Shown piece by piece: positions 15,737-24,441 of a stretch of DNA of 64,000 bases. The notes beneath the pieces were generated by a model. The model ran no database searches. It was not told the origin of the DNA and worked only from the letters and a program-made list of their open reading frames with translations. The stretch is taken from contig JAKQDH010000066.1 of NCBI GenBank assembly GCA_029558835.1, positions 95,144 to 159,143 of the forward strand. Reading direction: 5' to 3'. Position numbers and translations under genes: made by a program. Within the stretch, counting starts at the first letter, position 1, and every line of letters starts with the position of its first letter. This DNA comes from Planctomycetota bacterium (lineage in GTDB: Bacteria > Planctomycetota > Phycisphaerae > UBA1845).

Positions 15737-16888
15737 CTAAGGATTACCTGCGGCGGAGTTGGGCTGTCTCTTGCCGGACTTGGGCTTCTCCGGCCGGGGT
15801 TTCTCCGGAGGAGATTCATACAAATAGGCGCAGGACTCGAGGCGGTTCCGGCCCTCGGCAAATACAGCGTATTGGCCTCTGGACCACAGGGACGCCGAGC
15901 CGAAGCGGCCGTCCTTCGCCACCGCGTAGAAGGTGACGCCGAAGTTCGGCCGGCCCTCGGCGTTGAGCAGGCGGGGGTCGAGCGTCTTCGCCGCAATGTA
16001 ATGCAACACTTCCAGGCAGGCGTCCTGCGGTGACAGGCCGCGACGCATGTGCTCGACCACGCTGCGGGAGCCCCCGCTTAGAATGACCGCCTCCCCGCGC
16101 CCGGTGGCACCGGCCGCCCCGACCTCGTTGTCCACGTACAAACCGGCGCCGATGATCGGCGAATCGCCCACGCGCCCGGGAATCTTGAACGCCAGCCCGC
16201 TGGTGGTGGTCACGCCGGCTAGGTTGCCGGCCGCGTCCACGGCGCAACAGTTGATCGTGCCGTAGGTGCGCCGCGAAGGGTGCAACGCGGCCACCGGCCC
16301 GTTCTCCTCCGTTTCCCCCTCGGGTGGAATCCAGTCGTCCTCGTCGCTGAGGTGCTCTTTCCACTTCAACCACATGCGCCGGGATTCCTCGGTGAGCAGG
16401 TTCACCTCTTCGAAGCCGTGGGCACGGGCGAAGCGCAGCGCCCCCTCGCCCACCAGCAGCACGTGATCCGTCCGTTCCATGACCAGCTTCGCCACGCGGG
16501 ACGGAGTCTTGATGTTACGCAGGGCCGCCACCGCGCCGCCGCGATGCGTGGGCCCGTGCATCACCGAGGCATCGAGCTCGACGATGCCGTCCTCGTTAGG
16601 CAGCCCGCCGTAGCCGACGCTCTGGTCCTTCGGGTCTTCCTCGACGATGACCACGCCCTCGACGACCGCGTGCAGCGGGTCCTGTCCCTGCACGATGAGC
16701 TGCATCGCCCGCTCGGTGGCACGCAGGCCGTTGCCGCTGGAGATCACCACCGGCCGCCCCGGCGGCGCGTCCGTACGCATCGGTGCCGTTTCCGTTCGCA
16801 TCTGTGCCCCAGCCGTTGAGGAAACCAACGATGTACCGGCCGCGGCCAGACCCGTGACCAGAAACTCCCGCCGCGAAACGTCGGCCAT
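15737..16888 (-). CDS. Glycosylasparaginase-type N-terminal nucleophile hydrolase, Tat-exported
   Basis: An Ntn hydrolase of the glycosylasparaginase (aspartylglucosaminidase) family, cleaving the bond between Asn and GlcNAc or acting as an isoaspartyl/asparagine hydrolase. The 383-residue precursor starts with a twin-arginine signal (SRREFLVTGLAAAG), so it acts in the periplasm or outside. The autocleavage site precedes Thr211 in YGTINCC; the following TTTSGLAFKIPGRVGDSPIIG region, with substrate-binding Arg and Asp and GAGLYVDNEVGAAGATG, matches the family closely. The C-terminus carries a Lys/Pro-rich tail (EKPRPEKPKSG) not usual in the family. AAGGAG upstream of 16888 selects the start. 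Confidence 0.9.
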   Translation of the reverse strand: MADVSRREFLVTGLAAAGTSLVSSTAGAQMRTETAPMRTDAPPGRPVVISSGNGLRATERAMQLIVQGQDPLHAVVEGVVIVEEDPKDQSVGYGGLPNEDGIVELDASVMHGPTHRGGAVAALRNIKTPSRVAKLVMERTDHVLLVGEGALRFARAHGFEEVNLLTEESRRMWLKWKEHLSDEDDWIPPEGETEENGPVAALHPSRRTYGTINCCAVDAAGNLAGVTTTSGLAFKIPGRVGDSPIIGAGLYVDNEVGAAGATGRGEAVILSGGSRSVVEHMRRGLSPQDACLEVLHYIAAKTLDPRLLNAEGRPNFGVTFYAVAKDGRFGSASLWSRGQYAVFAEGRNRLESCAYLYESPPEKPRPEKPKSGKRQPNSAAGNP

Positions 16889-16993
16889 GTCGAACTCCTT
16901 CTGAGCAGTCTCGAGCGTTGCAGTTATCCCGGTCACGCGTGCCCGACCCGGGTGGCCAACCCCTTCCCCATCGCGGAGCCGACCGTGGGAATC

Positions 16994-17118
16994 GGGTGGC
17001 ATGGCCAAGCGTAGCGCCGCCATGCCCAACCGCCGGTGACATCGAACCTGGCGCGACAGCCAGTGAATCCTGGACAGCATGGCGGCGCCAAGCTGCGCTT
17101 GGCTTGACCATGCCACCC
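16994..17118. repeat. GGGTGGCATGG palindromic element, copy 1
   Basis: A 125-base element with terminal inverted repeats GGGTGGCATGG (16994-17004) and CCATGCCACCC (17108-17118). The arms extend imperfectly for about 32 bases (CCAAGCGTAGCGCCGCCATGC type). Related copies are at 32937-33035 and, as a single arm, 32079-32110. It occupies most of the gap between the asparaginase gene and the methyltransferase gene. Confidence 0.8.
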
Positions 17119-17205
17119 TGTCGGCACTCTGCTAAGCCGGCCCGCGGGGGACCGCCGCTACAGGCCCCACGGGGGGGCGACGCTACAGGCCCGCGGGGAC
17201 GGCCG

Positions 17206-17712
17206 CTACCGTCCCGCCGGTCTCGCGTGGCCCTCCAATTCCAGCAAGCGCTCCTTCAAACAGACGCCTCCCGGGCCGGAGAACCCTCCCAGCGAACCAT
17301 CCGCGCGCACGACCCGGTGGCAGGGGACCACCAGCGGCAGCGGATTGCGCGCCATGACGTTGCCCACCGCCCGGGCCGCGCCTGGGTAACCGCTCCGCTG
17401 CGCTAACTCCCCGTAACTAATCGTGGATCCGTAGGGGATCTTTCGGCAGGCGCGCACAATGTGCCGGGCAAACGCACTCTGGGTGGGCCAATCCACGTCC
17501 CCGTCGAACGTCACCGGCTTCCCCGCGAAGTACCGCTTCACCGTCTCGCGAAAAGCCGTCAAACCGTCGCGGCGGAACTCGACGCCCGCCCAGCGGCGCG
17601 TGATCTGCCGCACCCCGCCTGCATCCCCTGGCAGATAGGTGGCCAGCAGACGTTCACCCGTCGCCACGAAGGTGAACGGCCCCCAGGCCGTGTCAATCAC
17701 CGAATACCACAT
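17206..17712 (-). CDS. ogt: Methylated-DNA--protein-cysteine S-methyltransferase
   Basis: Suicide repair protein that moves the methyl group from O6-methylguanine (and O4-methylthymine) in DNA to its own cysteine. The 168-residue protein has the N-terminal RNase H-like fold of the family and the C-terminal active domain: the helix YGSTISYGELAQRSG, the Arg finger in AARAVGNVMARNP, and the active site PCHRV at residues 130-134 with Cys131, followed by GGFSGPGGVCLKERLLELEG. The start at 17712 gives a standard Ogt length; the longer frame overlaps the comF gene and encodes unrelated Arg-rich sequence. No Ada regulatory domain is present. Confidence 0.93.
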   Translation of the reverse strand: MWYSVIDTAWGPFTFVATGERLLATYLPGDAGGVRQITRRWAGVEFRRDGLTAFRETVKRYFAGKPVTFDGDVDWPTQSAFARHIVRACRKIPYGSTISYGELAQRSGYPGAARAVGNVMARNPLPLVVPCHRVVRADGSLGGFSGPGGVCLKERLLELEGHARPAGR

Positions 17713-17791
17713 GCCGCGCTCTCTTCTCACCCGCGACCCCGCGCCCTGTCGTATCCCACTTCGCCGCCGCCCGCAAGCCCGACCGGCCTCC

Positions 17792-18562
17792 TTACGCCCC
17801 GGCCTCGGCCGAACCGGCGCGCAGAACGACGCCCGCGTAGACCTCGGCCGCCCCCGCGCGCAGCAGCACTTTTGCGCACTCTTCCAGCGTCGAGCCGGTG
17901 GTACGCACATCGTCAATCAGCAGCAGGCGAGCGGTCTCCAGTTGCACGCCGGGTTCAAGTGCAAACGCACCGCGCACGTTCGGCTGTCGCTGGGCGCTGG
18001 GCAGTCCGACTTGGTGCGGCCCGCCGCGGCGCCGGCGGAGCAGCGGCACCAACGGCAGCCCCGCTGAGCGGGCGACATGGCGCGCCAACTCCTCCGCCGC
18101 ATGCAGGGGCCGCCTCAACCGGTGCCGCCAGTGGGTAGGCACCGGCACTACCGCCTCCACCCATCCCGACCACGGCGCCGCCTGCACCGCCGCGGCAAGC
18201 CACTGGGCCAACAGGAGGCCCGGTGCCTCCTGACCGTGGTACTTGTACGCCCGCATCAACTCGCCCAACGGACCGCGGTACCCTGCCACCCGCACGATGC
18301 CCCCCACGCGCAGAGAGACCTCGCGGCACTCCCGGCAACGCCCGCCGCTGAGTTCGTAGGGTGCCACGCTGTTGGCACAGGTGGGGCAGTACGGCCGCTG
18401 ACGCTCCGCCTGTACCTCGTCGCGGCAGTCCGAACATAGCGCCACAGTCGTCAGACCGGCTGGCAACGACGATTCGCACACCAGGCACCGGGGCGGAAAC
18501 ACGGCATCCAGCAGTGAATGCCAGCCCAGCCCTGTCCAGCGTTGGAGCCAAGCCAACCCCAC
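17792..18562 (-). CDS. comF: ComF family protein (phosphoribosyltransferase fold)
   Basis: ComF-like protein, associated with DNA uptake and processing in competence, cytoplasmic. With the GTG start at 18562 it has 256 residues. The N-terminal part holds zinc-binding Cys pairs at residues 26/29, 43/46, 59/62 and 76/79; the C-terminal part holds a PRPP-binding signature (LLLIDDVRTTGSTL) and the family box VPVPTHWRHRLRR. GAGGAGAG sits five to six bases upstream of this GTG; an earlier ATG at 18661 would add 33 unrelated residues. Eighty bases separate it from ogt downstream, so the two could be co-transcribed. Confidence 0.88.
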   Translation of the reverse strand: MGLAWLQRWTGLGWHSLLDAVFPPRCLVCESSLPAGLTTVALCSDCRDEVQAERQRPYCPTCANSVAPYELSGGRCRECREVSLRVGGIVRVAGYRGPLGELMRAYKYHGQEAPGLLLAQWLAAAVQAAPWSGWVEAVVPVPTHWRHRLRRPLHAAEELARHVARSAGLPLVPLLRRRRGGPHQVGLPSAQRQPNVRGAFALEPGVQLETARLLLIDDVRTTGSTLEECAKVLLRAGAAEVYAGVVLRAGSAEAGA

Positions 18563-18699
18563 GCACTCTCTCCTCGTGCGGGCCCGTCCCTCTTGGGTGC
18601 CGCCTCTAGGTAGGACCACTGGGGACAGTATAATACCGCACGTTGCGATGAGGTCCGGCACGCGGTTCCGCCGGTGACGCCAGCGTAGTTGAAGTCAAT

Positions 18700-20109
18700 A
18701 TGCACAAAGCCATACTGTGGTTTTCTTTGTCGGTCTGGGTATGCCTATGCATTCACCCTGTGATGGCCCAACTTCCGGCCACCAAGGTGGTTGCCGAGCC
18801 TGCGAAGATGACGGACGCGCCCGCGACCGTCACGGTGGTGGGGACGTTGCGGGCGGTGCGGCGCAGTCGGGTCGCGTCGGAGATGGGCGGGATGGCCGTC
18901 GCGGTACCGGTGCGCCAGGGGGATTGCGTGGAGGCCGGCGCGGTGCTCTGCCACCTGCATGATGACACGCTGCGCTGCGACCTGGCCGCGGCCCAGGCCC
19001 GCCTGGCGAGTCTGCAAGCACGGCACGAGGAACTTCTTGCCGGCACCCGGGCGGAAGAACTGACGCGGATCAAGGCTGTATTCGACGAGGCGGTGGCCGA
19101 GTTTGAACGCTGGGACTTCGAGTGGCGTCGCATCGAGAATCTCTACAAGGAGGGCAAGAGCAACCCCAAGGAGCTGCAAGACACCGAATCGAGTTTCCGG
19201 CGGGCGCGGCAGGTGAAGATCGCGGCCGAGGCCGCTCATCAGGAGGCGCTCAACGGCCCGCGTAAGGAGACGATCGCGCAGGCGGCCCACGACGTGGCCG
19301 CCCAGCAGGCCCAGGTCCAACGCTTGCAGCAGGACCTGGAGAAGATGGTCATTCGGGCACCCTTCGCCGGCTGCGTGACGGAGCTGGCCACCGAGGTCGG
19401 GCAGTGGGTGTCAGCCGGTGGCACCATCGTCGAGCTGGCGGACTTGAGGACGGTGCTGGCGGTCATTGGCGTGCCGGAGTATGCCTATCCTTTCGTCACC
19501 GTCGGGGCAGCCGCCCGCGTGCAGGTCGAGGCGATCCAGCGCAGCTTCGAAGGCAGGATCAAGCACGTCATCCCGCAGGCCAACGAAGAGGCCCGCACGT
19601 TCCCCGTCGAGATCGAGATTGAGAATCCCGAACGGCTGCTGGCCGGAGGGCTCTTCGTGCGCGCGACCGTCCCGGGCGGACCGGCGCAGCAGACCGTGGC
19701 CGTCCCGAAGGACTCCCTGGTAGAACAAGCGGGCATCTTCTTCGTCGGCACGGTCATGCCGGGTCAACAAGGCGACCTGATGGGCATCCTGATGCCCGTG
19801 AGCGTCGGCAGCGACGTCGGCGATTGGGTGGCCATCACCTCGCCGAACGTGCAACCGGGTATGATGATCGTCACCCGCGGCAACGAGCGTCTGTTCCCGT
19901 TCCCCTCGCCGGTGGTGTTAGTGGATTCGCAAGGTCGGCCGGTCGAGCTCCCGCCGGCAGGCGGCGGGCTACCTGGTGGTCAGCCGCCGGCAGGTGCCGC
20001 CGGTCCGCAGCAGCCTGACCAGGTGCCACCGGCCCAGCCGGGCACCACCCCGCAGCAGGATACCGCCCCGCGGCAGACCGCCGGCAAGCCGCAACGGGAG
20101 CAACACTGA
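18700..20109 (+). CDS. RND efflux periplasmic adaptor (membrane fusion protein)
   Basis: Periplasmic adaptor that links an inner-membrane RND pump to an outer-membrane channel. A signal peptide covers residues 1-24. The barrel-sandwich half-motifs surround VRQGDCVEAGAVLCHLHDD and IRAPFAGCVTELATEVGQWVSAGG. Between them are two helices of coiled-coil hairpin (about residues 90-205, rich in Ala, Glu and Gln), and after them a beta-barrel domain. The last 60 residues are a Pro/Gln/Gly-rich low-complexity tail unusual for the family. Its stop overlaps the start of the pump gene by one base (TGATG), so the two are translationally coupled. No outer-membrane channel gene is adjacent. Confidence 0.92.
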   Translation: MHKAILWFSLSVWVCLCIHPVMAQLPATKVVAEPAKMTDAPATVTVVGTLRAVRRSRVASEMGGMAVAVPVRQGDCVEAGAVLCHLHDDTLRCDLAAAQARLASLQARHEELLAGTRAEELTRIKAVFDEAVAEFERWDFEWRRIENLYKEGKSNPKELQDTESSFRRARQVKIAAEAAHQEALNGPRKETIAQAAHDVAAQQAQVQRLQQDLEKMVIRAPFAGCVTELATEVGQWVSAGGTIVELADLRTVLAVIGVPEYAYPFVTVGAAARVQVEAIQRSFEGRIKHVIPQANEEARTFPVEIEIENPERLLAGGLFVRATVPGGPAQQTVAVPKDSLVEQAGIFFVGTVMPGQQGDLMGILMPVSVGSDVGDWVAITSPNVQPGMMIVTRGNERLFPFPSPVVLVDSQGRPVELPPAGGGLPGGQPPAGAAGPQQPDQVPPAQPGTTPQQDTAPRQTAGKPQREQH

Positions 20110-23100
20110 TGGGGATCATCCGCTTCGCCATTGAAAACCCCGTCAAGGTGGCCGTCAGCGTGATCCTGGTGGCGCTGTTCGGCGTGCTGAGCGTGTTTCG
20201 CATCCCCATCCAGCTCACGCCGGACGTGGACCGCCCGGTGATCATCGTGACGACGACGTGGCCGGGAGCGAGCCCGCAGGAAGTGGAGACCGAGATCGTC
20301 GACCGCCAGGAGGACCAACTCAAGAGCGTCACCAACCTGACGAAGATGACCTCCACAGCGCAGGAAGGTTACGCGACCGTGCGGCTGGAGTTCCCGGTGG
20401 GCGTGGACCGCAACGTGGCCTACCGGGACGTGTCGGACAAGCTGCGGCAGGTCACGGACTACCCGGACCGGGCGAAGGAGCCGACGATCGCCGCCACCGA
20501 GGAGAGCCTCGACCAGACGATCGCGTGGCTGATTCTCTACAGCACAGGCGACCTGGACGTCACGAAGCTCAAGACGTTCGTCGAGGAGAAGGTCAAGCCG
20601 GTGCTGGAACGTGCCGAGGGGGTCGCGGACGTGCCGGTCTACGGCGGGCTGGAGCGGGAAATCCAGGTCGTGGTGGACCCGTACAAGCTGGCCGCCCGCA
20701 AGCTGACCTTCGGCGACCTGGCGGCCGCGCTGCAGAACCAGAATCGCAACATCTCCGCCGGCACCATTACCCAGGGGAAGCGCGACTACACCTACCGCAC
20801 CGTGGGCGAGTACCGCAGCCTGGAGGACGTTTCGAACACGGTTATCGCGTTCCAGCCCGGCGGGCCGGTATACGTGCGCGACGTGGCCACCGTGGTCGAC
20901 GGCTTCGCCAAGCAGTTCGCCTTCGTCCGCAGCGAGGGGCGTTACGTCATCGCCATGCCGGCCCGGCGCGAGATTGGCGCGAACGTCATCACCGCGATGG
21001 AGAACCTCAAGGAGCAGGTCGCCCTGGTCAACAAGCAGCTCCTCGAGCCCCGCGGCCTGAAGATCGAGCAGATCTACGACCAGACGGACTACATCTGGAG
21101 CTCCATCAACCTGGTGCTCCAGAACATCGCCGTGGGCGGCGCGCTGGCGGTCATCGTGCTGCTGGTGTTCCTGCGCAGCACCAGCGCCACGGGCATCGTG
21201 GCGGTGGCGATCCCGATCTCCGTGGTGGGCTCGTTCCTGGTCATCACCGTGCTCGGTCGCTCGCTGAACGTGGTCATGCTCGCGGGGATGGCCTTCGCCG
21301 TCGGCATGGTCGTGGACAACTCCATCGTGGTGCTGGAGAACATCTACCGGCACCGGTCGCTGGGCAAGGGGCGGCTGCAAGCGGCGCTGGACGGGGCGCA
21401 CGAAGTCTGGGGGGCGGTGCTGGCGAGCACGTTAACCACCGTGGCCGTGTTCCTGCCGGTGATTACCGTGGAGGAAGAGGCGGGCCAGTTGTTCCGCGAC
21501 ATCGCCATCGCGATCGCGGCCGCGGTGAGTCTGTCGCTGCTGGTGTCGGTGCTGGTGATCCCGCCGCTGAGTTCGCGGTTCCTGCGGGCGTCCAAGGCCA
21601 CCTCCGCGGAGGGCGGCAAGCCGTGGGTGTTCGCGTTGTGGGTGGGCCGGCTGGTGGGCAGGCTGAGCCGGAACCCGCTGGCTCGGGTGGCCATCGTCGT
21701 GGGTCTGGCGGGGCTGTCGCTGTGGGGGTCGTGGCTGCTGGCCCCGGCCACCGAGTACCTGCCGGCCGGCAACCAGAACCTCGTCTTCGGCATGTTGTTC
21801 TGCCCGCCGGGTTACGCGATCGACGAGTACAAGCGCATGGCCGCCTTGATCGAGGACGGTGATCCTGATGACCCCCTCGACGGCATCCGACCCTTCTGGG
21901 AGGCGCAACTGGGGTCCGCCGAGGCCGCGGAACTGCGCCCCGTGCAGATGACCGTGGGCCGCGAGCAGACCGTCGTTCGCGAGGTGCAACCGCCGCCGAT
22001 GAAGAACTTCTTCTACGTTGCCTACGGCAGCATGGCCTTCATGGGCTGCACGTCGGAGGTGGAAACCGTCGTCAAGCCGCTGGAGCAGGTGATGCAGAAC
22101 GCGGCCGCGCGCATCCCCGGGGTGTTCGCCGGCTTCCGGCAGATTTCGCTGTTCGCCTCCGGCGAATCCAGCGGCAACACCGTGGACCTGGAGATTCGCG
22201 GAGACGACATCAACGAGGTGAGCGCGGCCGCCGGGCTCATCCTCGGGGCGGTCATGCAGGCCGGCTACGAGTACCCGCAACCCAGCCCCGCGAACTTCGA
22301 CCAGGGGCGCCCGGAGGTGCGCCTGGTGCCGAAGCGGACGCAGGCGGCCGAGCTGGGCATGAGCGTTGCCAGCGTGGGTTTCGTCGGCGAGGCCCTGGTC
22401 AAGGGCGCCTACATTGGTGAGTTCAACGACCACGGCGACAAGATTGACATGGTCATCAAGGTGGCCGGTACCGAGAACGCCTCCCCCCACGAGCTGGCAC
22501 AGATTCCCGTCTACACACCGGCCGGTCGCCTGGTGACGCTGGCGGCCGTCGTGAACACGGAAAACACCACCGCGCCGCAGGAGATCCGCCACATCGAGGA
22601 AATGAGCGCGGTGCGGCTCTCCATTCAGCCGAAAATGGGCGTACCGTTGCAGGAGACCATGCGCGAGCTGGAGGAGGACATCATCGGTCCGCTAAGGGCG
22701 CGGGGGCTCATCGGTCCCGGGATCATCACCAACCTGGCCGGTACCGCCGACAAGCTCACCCAGACGCTGCGCGCGCTGCTGGGCGATTTCCGGGGGACGG
22801 TGACCCGGCCGCGGCTGCTGGGCTGGTCCGTGCCGGCCAGTTGCGCGGTGCTCAGCCTGGTGGCGGCAGTCATGCTGGTGCCGGTCTGGACCCTGCTGCG
22901 CCGCCGTCTTGCCGCCGGCGTCACGGCCGGCCTCGTGGTTGCGCTGGTGGGCGGCTTCTTCCTGCTTAATCCGCCCCTGCTGCTGATGGCGCTGCAATCA
23001 CGCATGCTGCTCGCGCTGGTGGTGACCTACCTGCTGATGGCCGCCCTGTTCGAGTCGTTCGTCTATCCGCTGCTGATCATGTTCACGGTGCCGCTGGCGG

Positions 23101-23618
23101 CCGTGGGCGGCTTCGCCGGCCTGGCGATCGTGCACTGGGTGAGCCTGTACGACGTCACCGCGCCGATCCAGCAGCTTGACGTGGTGACGATGCTGGGCTT
23201 TGTGATCCTGATCGGCGTCGTGGTCAACAACGCCATCCTGATCGTCCACCAGGCACTAACGTTCATGCGGCGCGACGGGATGCCGCACGCCGAGGCAGTC
23301 GTGCTGTCGGTGCAGACCCGCACCCGCCCGATCTTCATGTCTTCCTTCACCTCGATCGTGGGCATGCTGCCGCTGGTGATCACGCCTGGGGCGGGCAGCG
23401 AGTTGTACCGGGGGCTGGGCAGCGTCATGGTCGGCGGGCTGCTGGTGGCAACGCTGTTCACGCTGGTGCTGGTACCGCTGGCGTTCACATTGTTCCTCGA
23501 CGTGCAAGCCTGGGCAAAGCGGACGCTGGCGGCCGGCTCAGCCCCGGCGCGGCCTGCCCCCGTGTCGGCGGGTGGCGAGGCGGAACCCGCCGCTGCGACG
23601 CCGGGTTCCGGTAACTGA
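20109..23618 (+). CDS. RND family efflux transporter permease (AcrB/MdtB type)
   Basis: Proton-driven inner-membrane pump of 1,169 residues with the duplicated RND layout: a first helix, a large periplasmic loop starting NPVKVAVSVILVALFGVLSV then PDVDRPVIIVTT, helices with the conserved region GMAFAVGMVVDNSIVVLENIYRHR (proton-relay Asp and the family's motif around Asn-Ser-Ile-Val), a second loop and a second helix bundle with GFVILIGVVVNNAILIVHQA. The sequence resembles the hydrophobe/amphiphile exporters rather than metal exporters (no CusA-type Met clusters). The second half contains an additional membrane segment near residues 895-965 before the usual helices. It forms a two-gene operon with the adaptor. 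Substrate unknown. Confidence 0.92.
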   Translation: MGIIRFAIENPVKVAVSVILVALFGVLSVFRIPIQLTPDVDRPVIIVTTTWPGASPQEVETEIVDRQEDQLKSVTNLTKMTSTAQEGYATVRLEFPVGVDRNVAYRDVSDKLRQVTDYPDRAKEPTIAATEESLDQTIAWLILYSTGDLDVTKLKTFVEEKVKPVLERAEGVADVPVYGGLEREIQVVVDPYKLAARKLTFGDLAAALQNQNRNISAGTITQGKRDYTYRTVGEYRSLEDVSNTVIAFQPGGPVYVRDVATVVDGFAKQFAFVRSEGRYVIAMPARREIGANVITAMENLKEQVALVNKQLLEPRGLKIEQIYDQTDYIWSSINLVLQNIAVGGALAVIVLLVFLRSTSATGIVAVAIPISVVGSFLVITVLGRSLNVVMLAGMAFAVGMVVDNSIVVLENIYRHRSLGKGRLQAALDGAHEVWGAVLASTLTTVAVFLPVITVEEEAGQLFRDIAIAIAAAVSLSLLVSVLVIPPLSSRFLRASKATSAEGGKPWVFALWVGRLVGRLSRNPLARVAIVVGLAGLSLWGSWLLAPATEYLPAGNQNLVFGMLFCPPGYAIDEYKRMAALIEDGDPDDPLDGIRPFWEAQLGSAEAAELRPVQMTVGREQTVVREVQPPPMKNFFYVAYGSMAFMGCTSEVETVVKPLEQVMQNAAARIPGVFAGFRQISLFASGESSGNTVDLEIRGDDINEVSAAAGLILGAVMQAGYEYPQPSPANFDQGRPEVRLVPKRTQAAELGMSVASVGFVGEALVKGAYIGEFNDHGDKIDMVIKVAGTENASPHELAQIPVYTPAGRLVTLAAVVNTENTTAPQEIRHIEEMSAVRLSIQPKMGVPLQETMRELEEDIIGPLRARGLIGPGIITNLAGTADKLTQTLRALLGDFRGTVTRPRLLGWSVPASCAVLSLVAAVMLVPVWTLLRRRLAAGVTAGLVVALVGGFFLLNPPLLLMALQSRMLLALVVTYLLMAALFESFVYPLLIMFTVPLAAVGGFAGLAIVHWVSLYDVTAPIQQLDVVTMLGFVILIGVVVNNAILIVHQALTFMRRDGMPHAEAVVLSVQTRTRPIFMSSFTSIVGMLPLVITPGAGSELYRGLGSVMVGGLLVATLFTLVLVPLAFTLFLDVQAWAKRTLAAGSAPARPAPVSAGGEAEPAAATPGSGN

Positions 23619-23822
23619 TGCCACCGCGCGGCACGAAGGCGGACCTCGACCGCTGCGCGCGCCCACGGCGGGTGATGCGCGCCGGCCCCCCGTTCGTGAC
23701 GCCGGAGCGTCAAGCTGAAGGTGTTTTCTGCCCTCCCGGGCTCCGCGGACACCGCCCGCAACAGACATAAATCCATGCCCGGACGGGGTTTACGGACATC
23801 TGCGGAATCTGCGGAAAATACT

Positions 23823-23851
23823 TTGCCAACCCGGTCCGTGTATTCGATATA
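23823..23851 (+). promoter_or_regulatory. Candidate promoter of a small transcript
   Basis: TTGCCA at 23823-23828 (five of six to TTGACA) lies 17 bases before GATATA at 23846-23851, in a locally AT-rich patch. No coding region follows; instead a strong hairpin occurs about 60 bases downstream. Confidence 0.4.
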
Positions 23852-23857
23852 GGAGTA

Positions 23858-23955
23858 GAGCGCACCTGGTGCGCTGGACTGTTTTCTTCCTCCTCCTCCT
23901 TCTGCGTGGGCACTCGCCAGAGCGGCCGATCACCGGTCTGGCGAGTGCCGTTTTA
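23858..23955 (+). ncRNA. Candidate small RNA of about 100 bases
   Basis: Inferred from a promoter-like pair ending at 23851 and a terminator-like hairpin ending at 23955, with no open frame between that looks real. Just inside, AGCGCACC and GGTGCGCT form a small palindrome (about 23858-23875), followed by a pyrimidine-rich single-stranded tract TTTTCTTCCTCCTCCTCC. Could instead be only the terminator region of the RND operon. Confidence 0.3.
23909..23955 (+). terminator. Strong hairpin followed by GTTTTAT
   Basis: A perfect 13-base stem, GGCACTCGCCAGA at 23909-23921 against TCTGGCGAGTGCC at 23937-23949, followed by GTTTTAT. This fits an intrinsic terminator on the plus strand, 290 bases after the RND pump gene. 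Confidence 0.6.
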
Positions 23956-24141
23956 TGTCCCTCCCCGCATACTCAGCGCGCGCGGGGCTGGGCGTCGCTA
24001 TCCGGATGGTGCGTGCGCCCTCCGGGCGCAGGGGGGATGAAAAGAGTAGTCCCGCCTCCAGGGCCTGGAAGGCCCTGGCAACGATCGTGCGCCCTCCGGG
24101 CGAGGATGCGAGTGTCTCCCGGCTCGGAGCCAGCACGCTGC

Positions 24142-24223
24142 GGGTGGAGAACCAACGCCCTACAGGCGGAGAATCAACGCACAGCGGGTGGAGAACCAAC
24201 GCACTGCGGGCGGAGAACCAACG
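24142..24223 (+). repeat. Four tandem copies of a 22-base repeat
   Basis: The unit GGYGGAGAAYCAACGC recurs at 24142, 24164, 24186 and 24208, a constant 22-base period, with a variable stretch of about six bases between. Adjacent copies differ at few positions. Confidence 0.8.
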
Positions 24224-24441
24224 TGCTCCTCCGCCCGGAGGGCGGACGGTCGTTGCCAGGGACTTCGAGTCCCTGGGAAGCCGCCCGCTTTCTTCTCGTT
24301 CTTCTTCTCTTCAGTCCGCCCGGAGGGCGGACGAAGCGGCGACGCGCCCTCGACTGCCGCGCTTCGGCACCACCGCGCCAGCGGCGACCGTCGCGAGGCC
24401 GACGGACGCCGAGACTGGCGGGCAGATTCGGGCTTGCCAGT

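Larger units (their letters stand above)
23619..24441. other. Gene-free gap with tandem repeats and a candidate small RNA
   Basis: No protein gene is supported. The gap follows the RND operon and faces the end of the sulfotransferase gene. It contains a promoter-like pair and terminator-like hairpin (23823-23955), several GCGCCCTCCGGGCGC and CCGCCCGGAGGGCGG palindromes (about 24018-24330), GGGACTTCGAGTCCC and CAGGGCCTGGAAGGCCCTG hairpins, and a 22-base tandem repeat at 24142-24223. Confidence 0.6.

Noticed and set aside
20258..21862. Alternative-frame open frame inside the RND pump gene
   Set aside because: Gly/Arg/Ala-rich shadow of the real frame, which has clear RND motifs.
24142..24223. 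CRISPR array
   Set aside because: The repeat period is 22 bases with only about six bases between units; there are no spacers of normal length and no cas genes.
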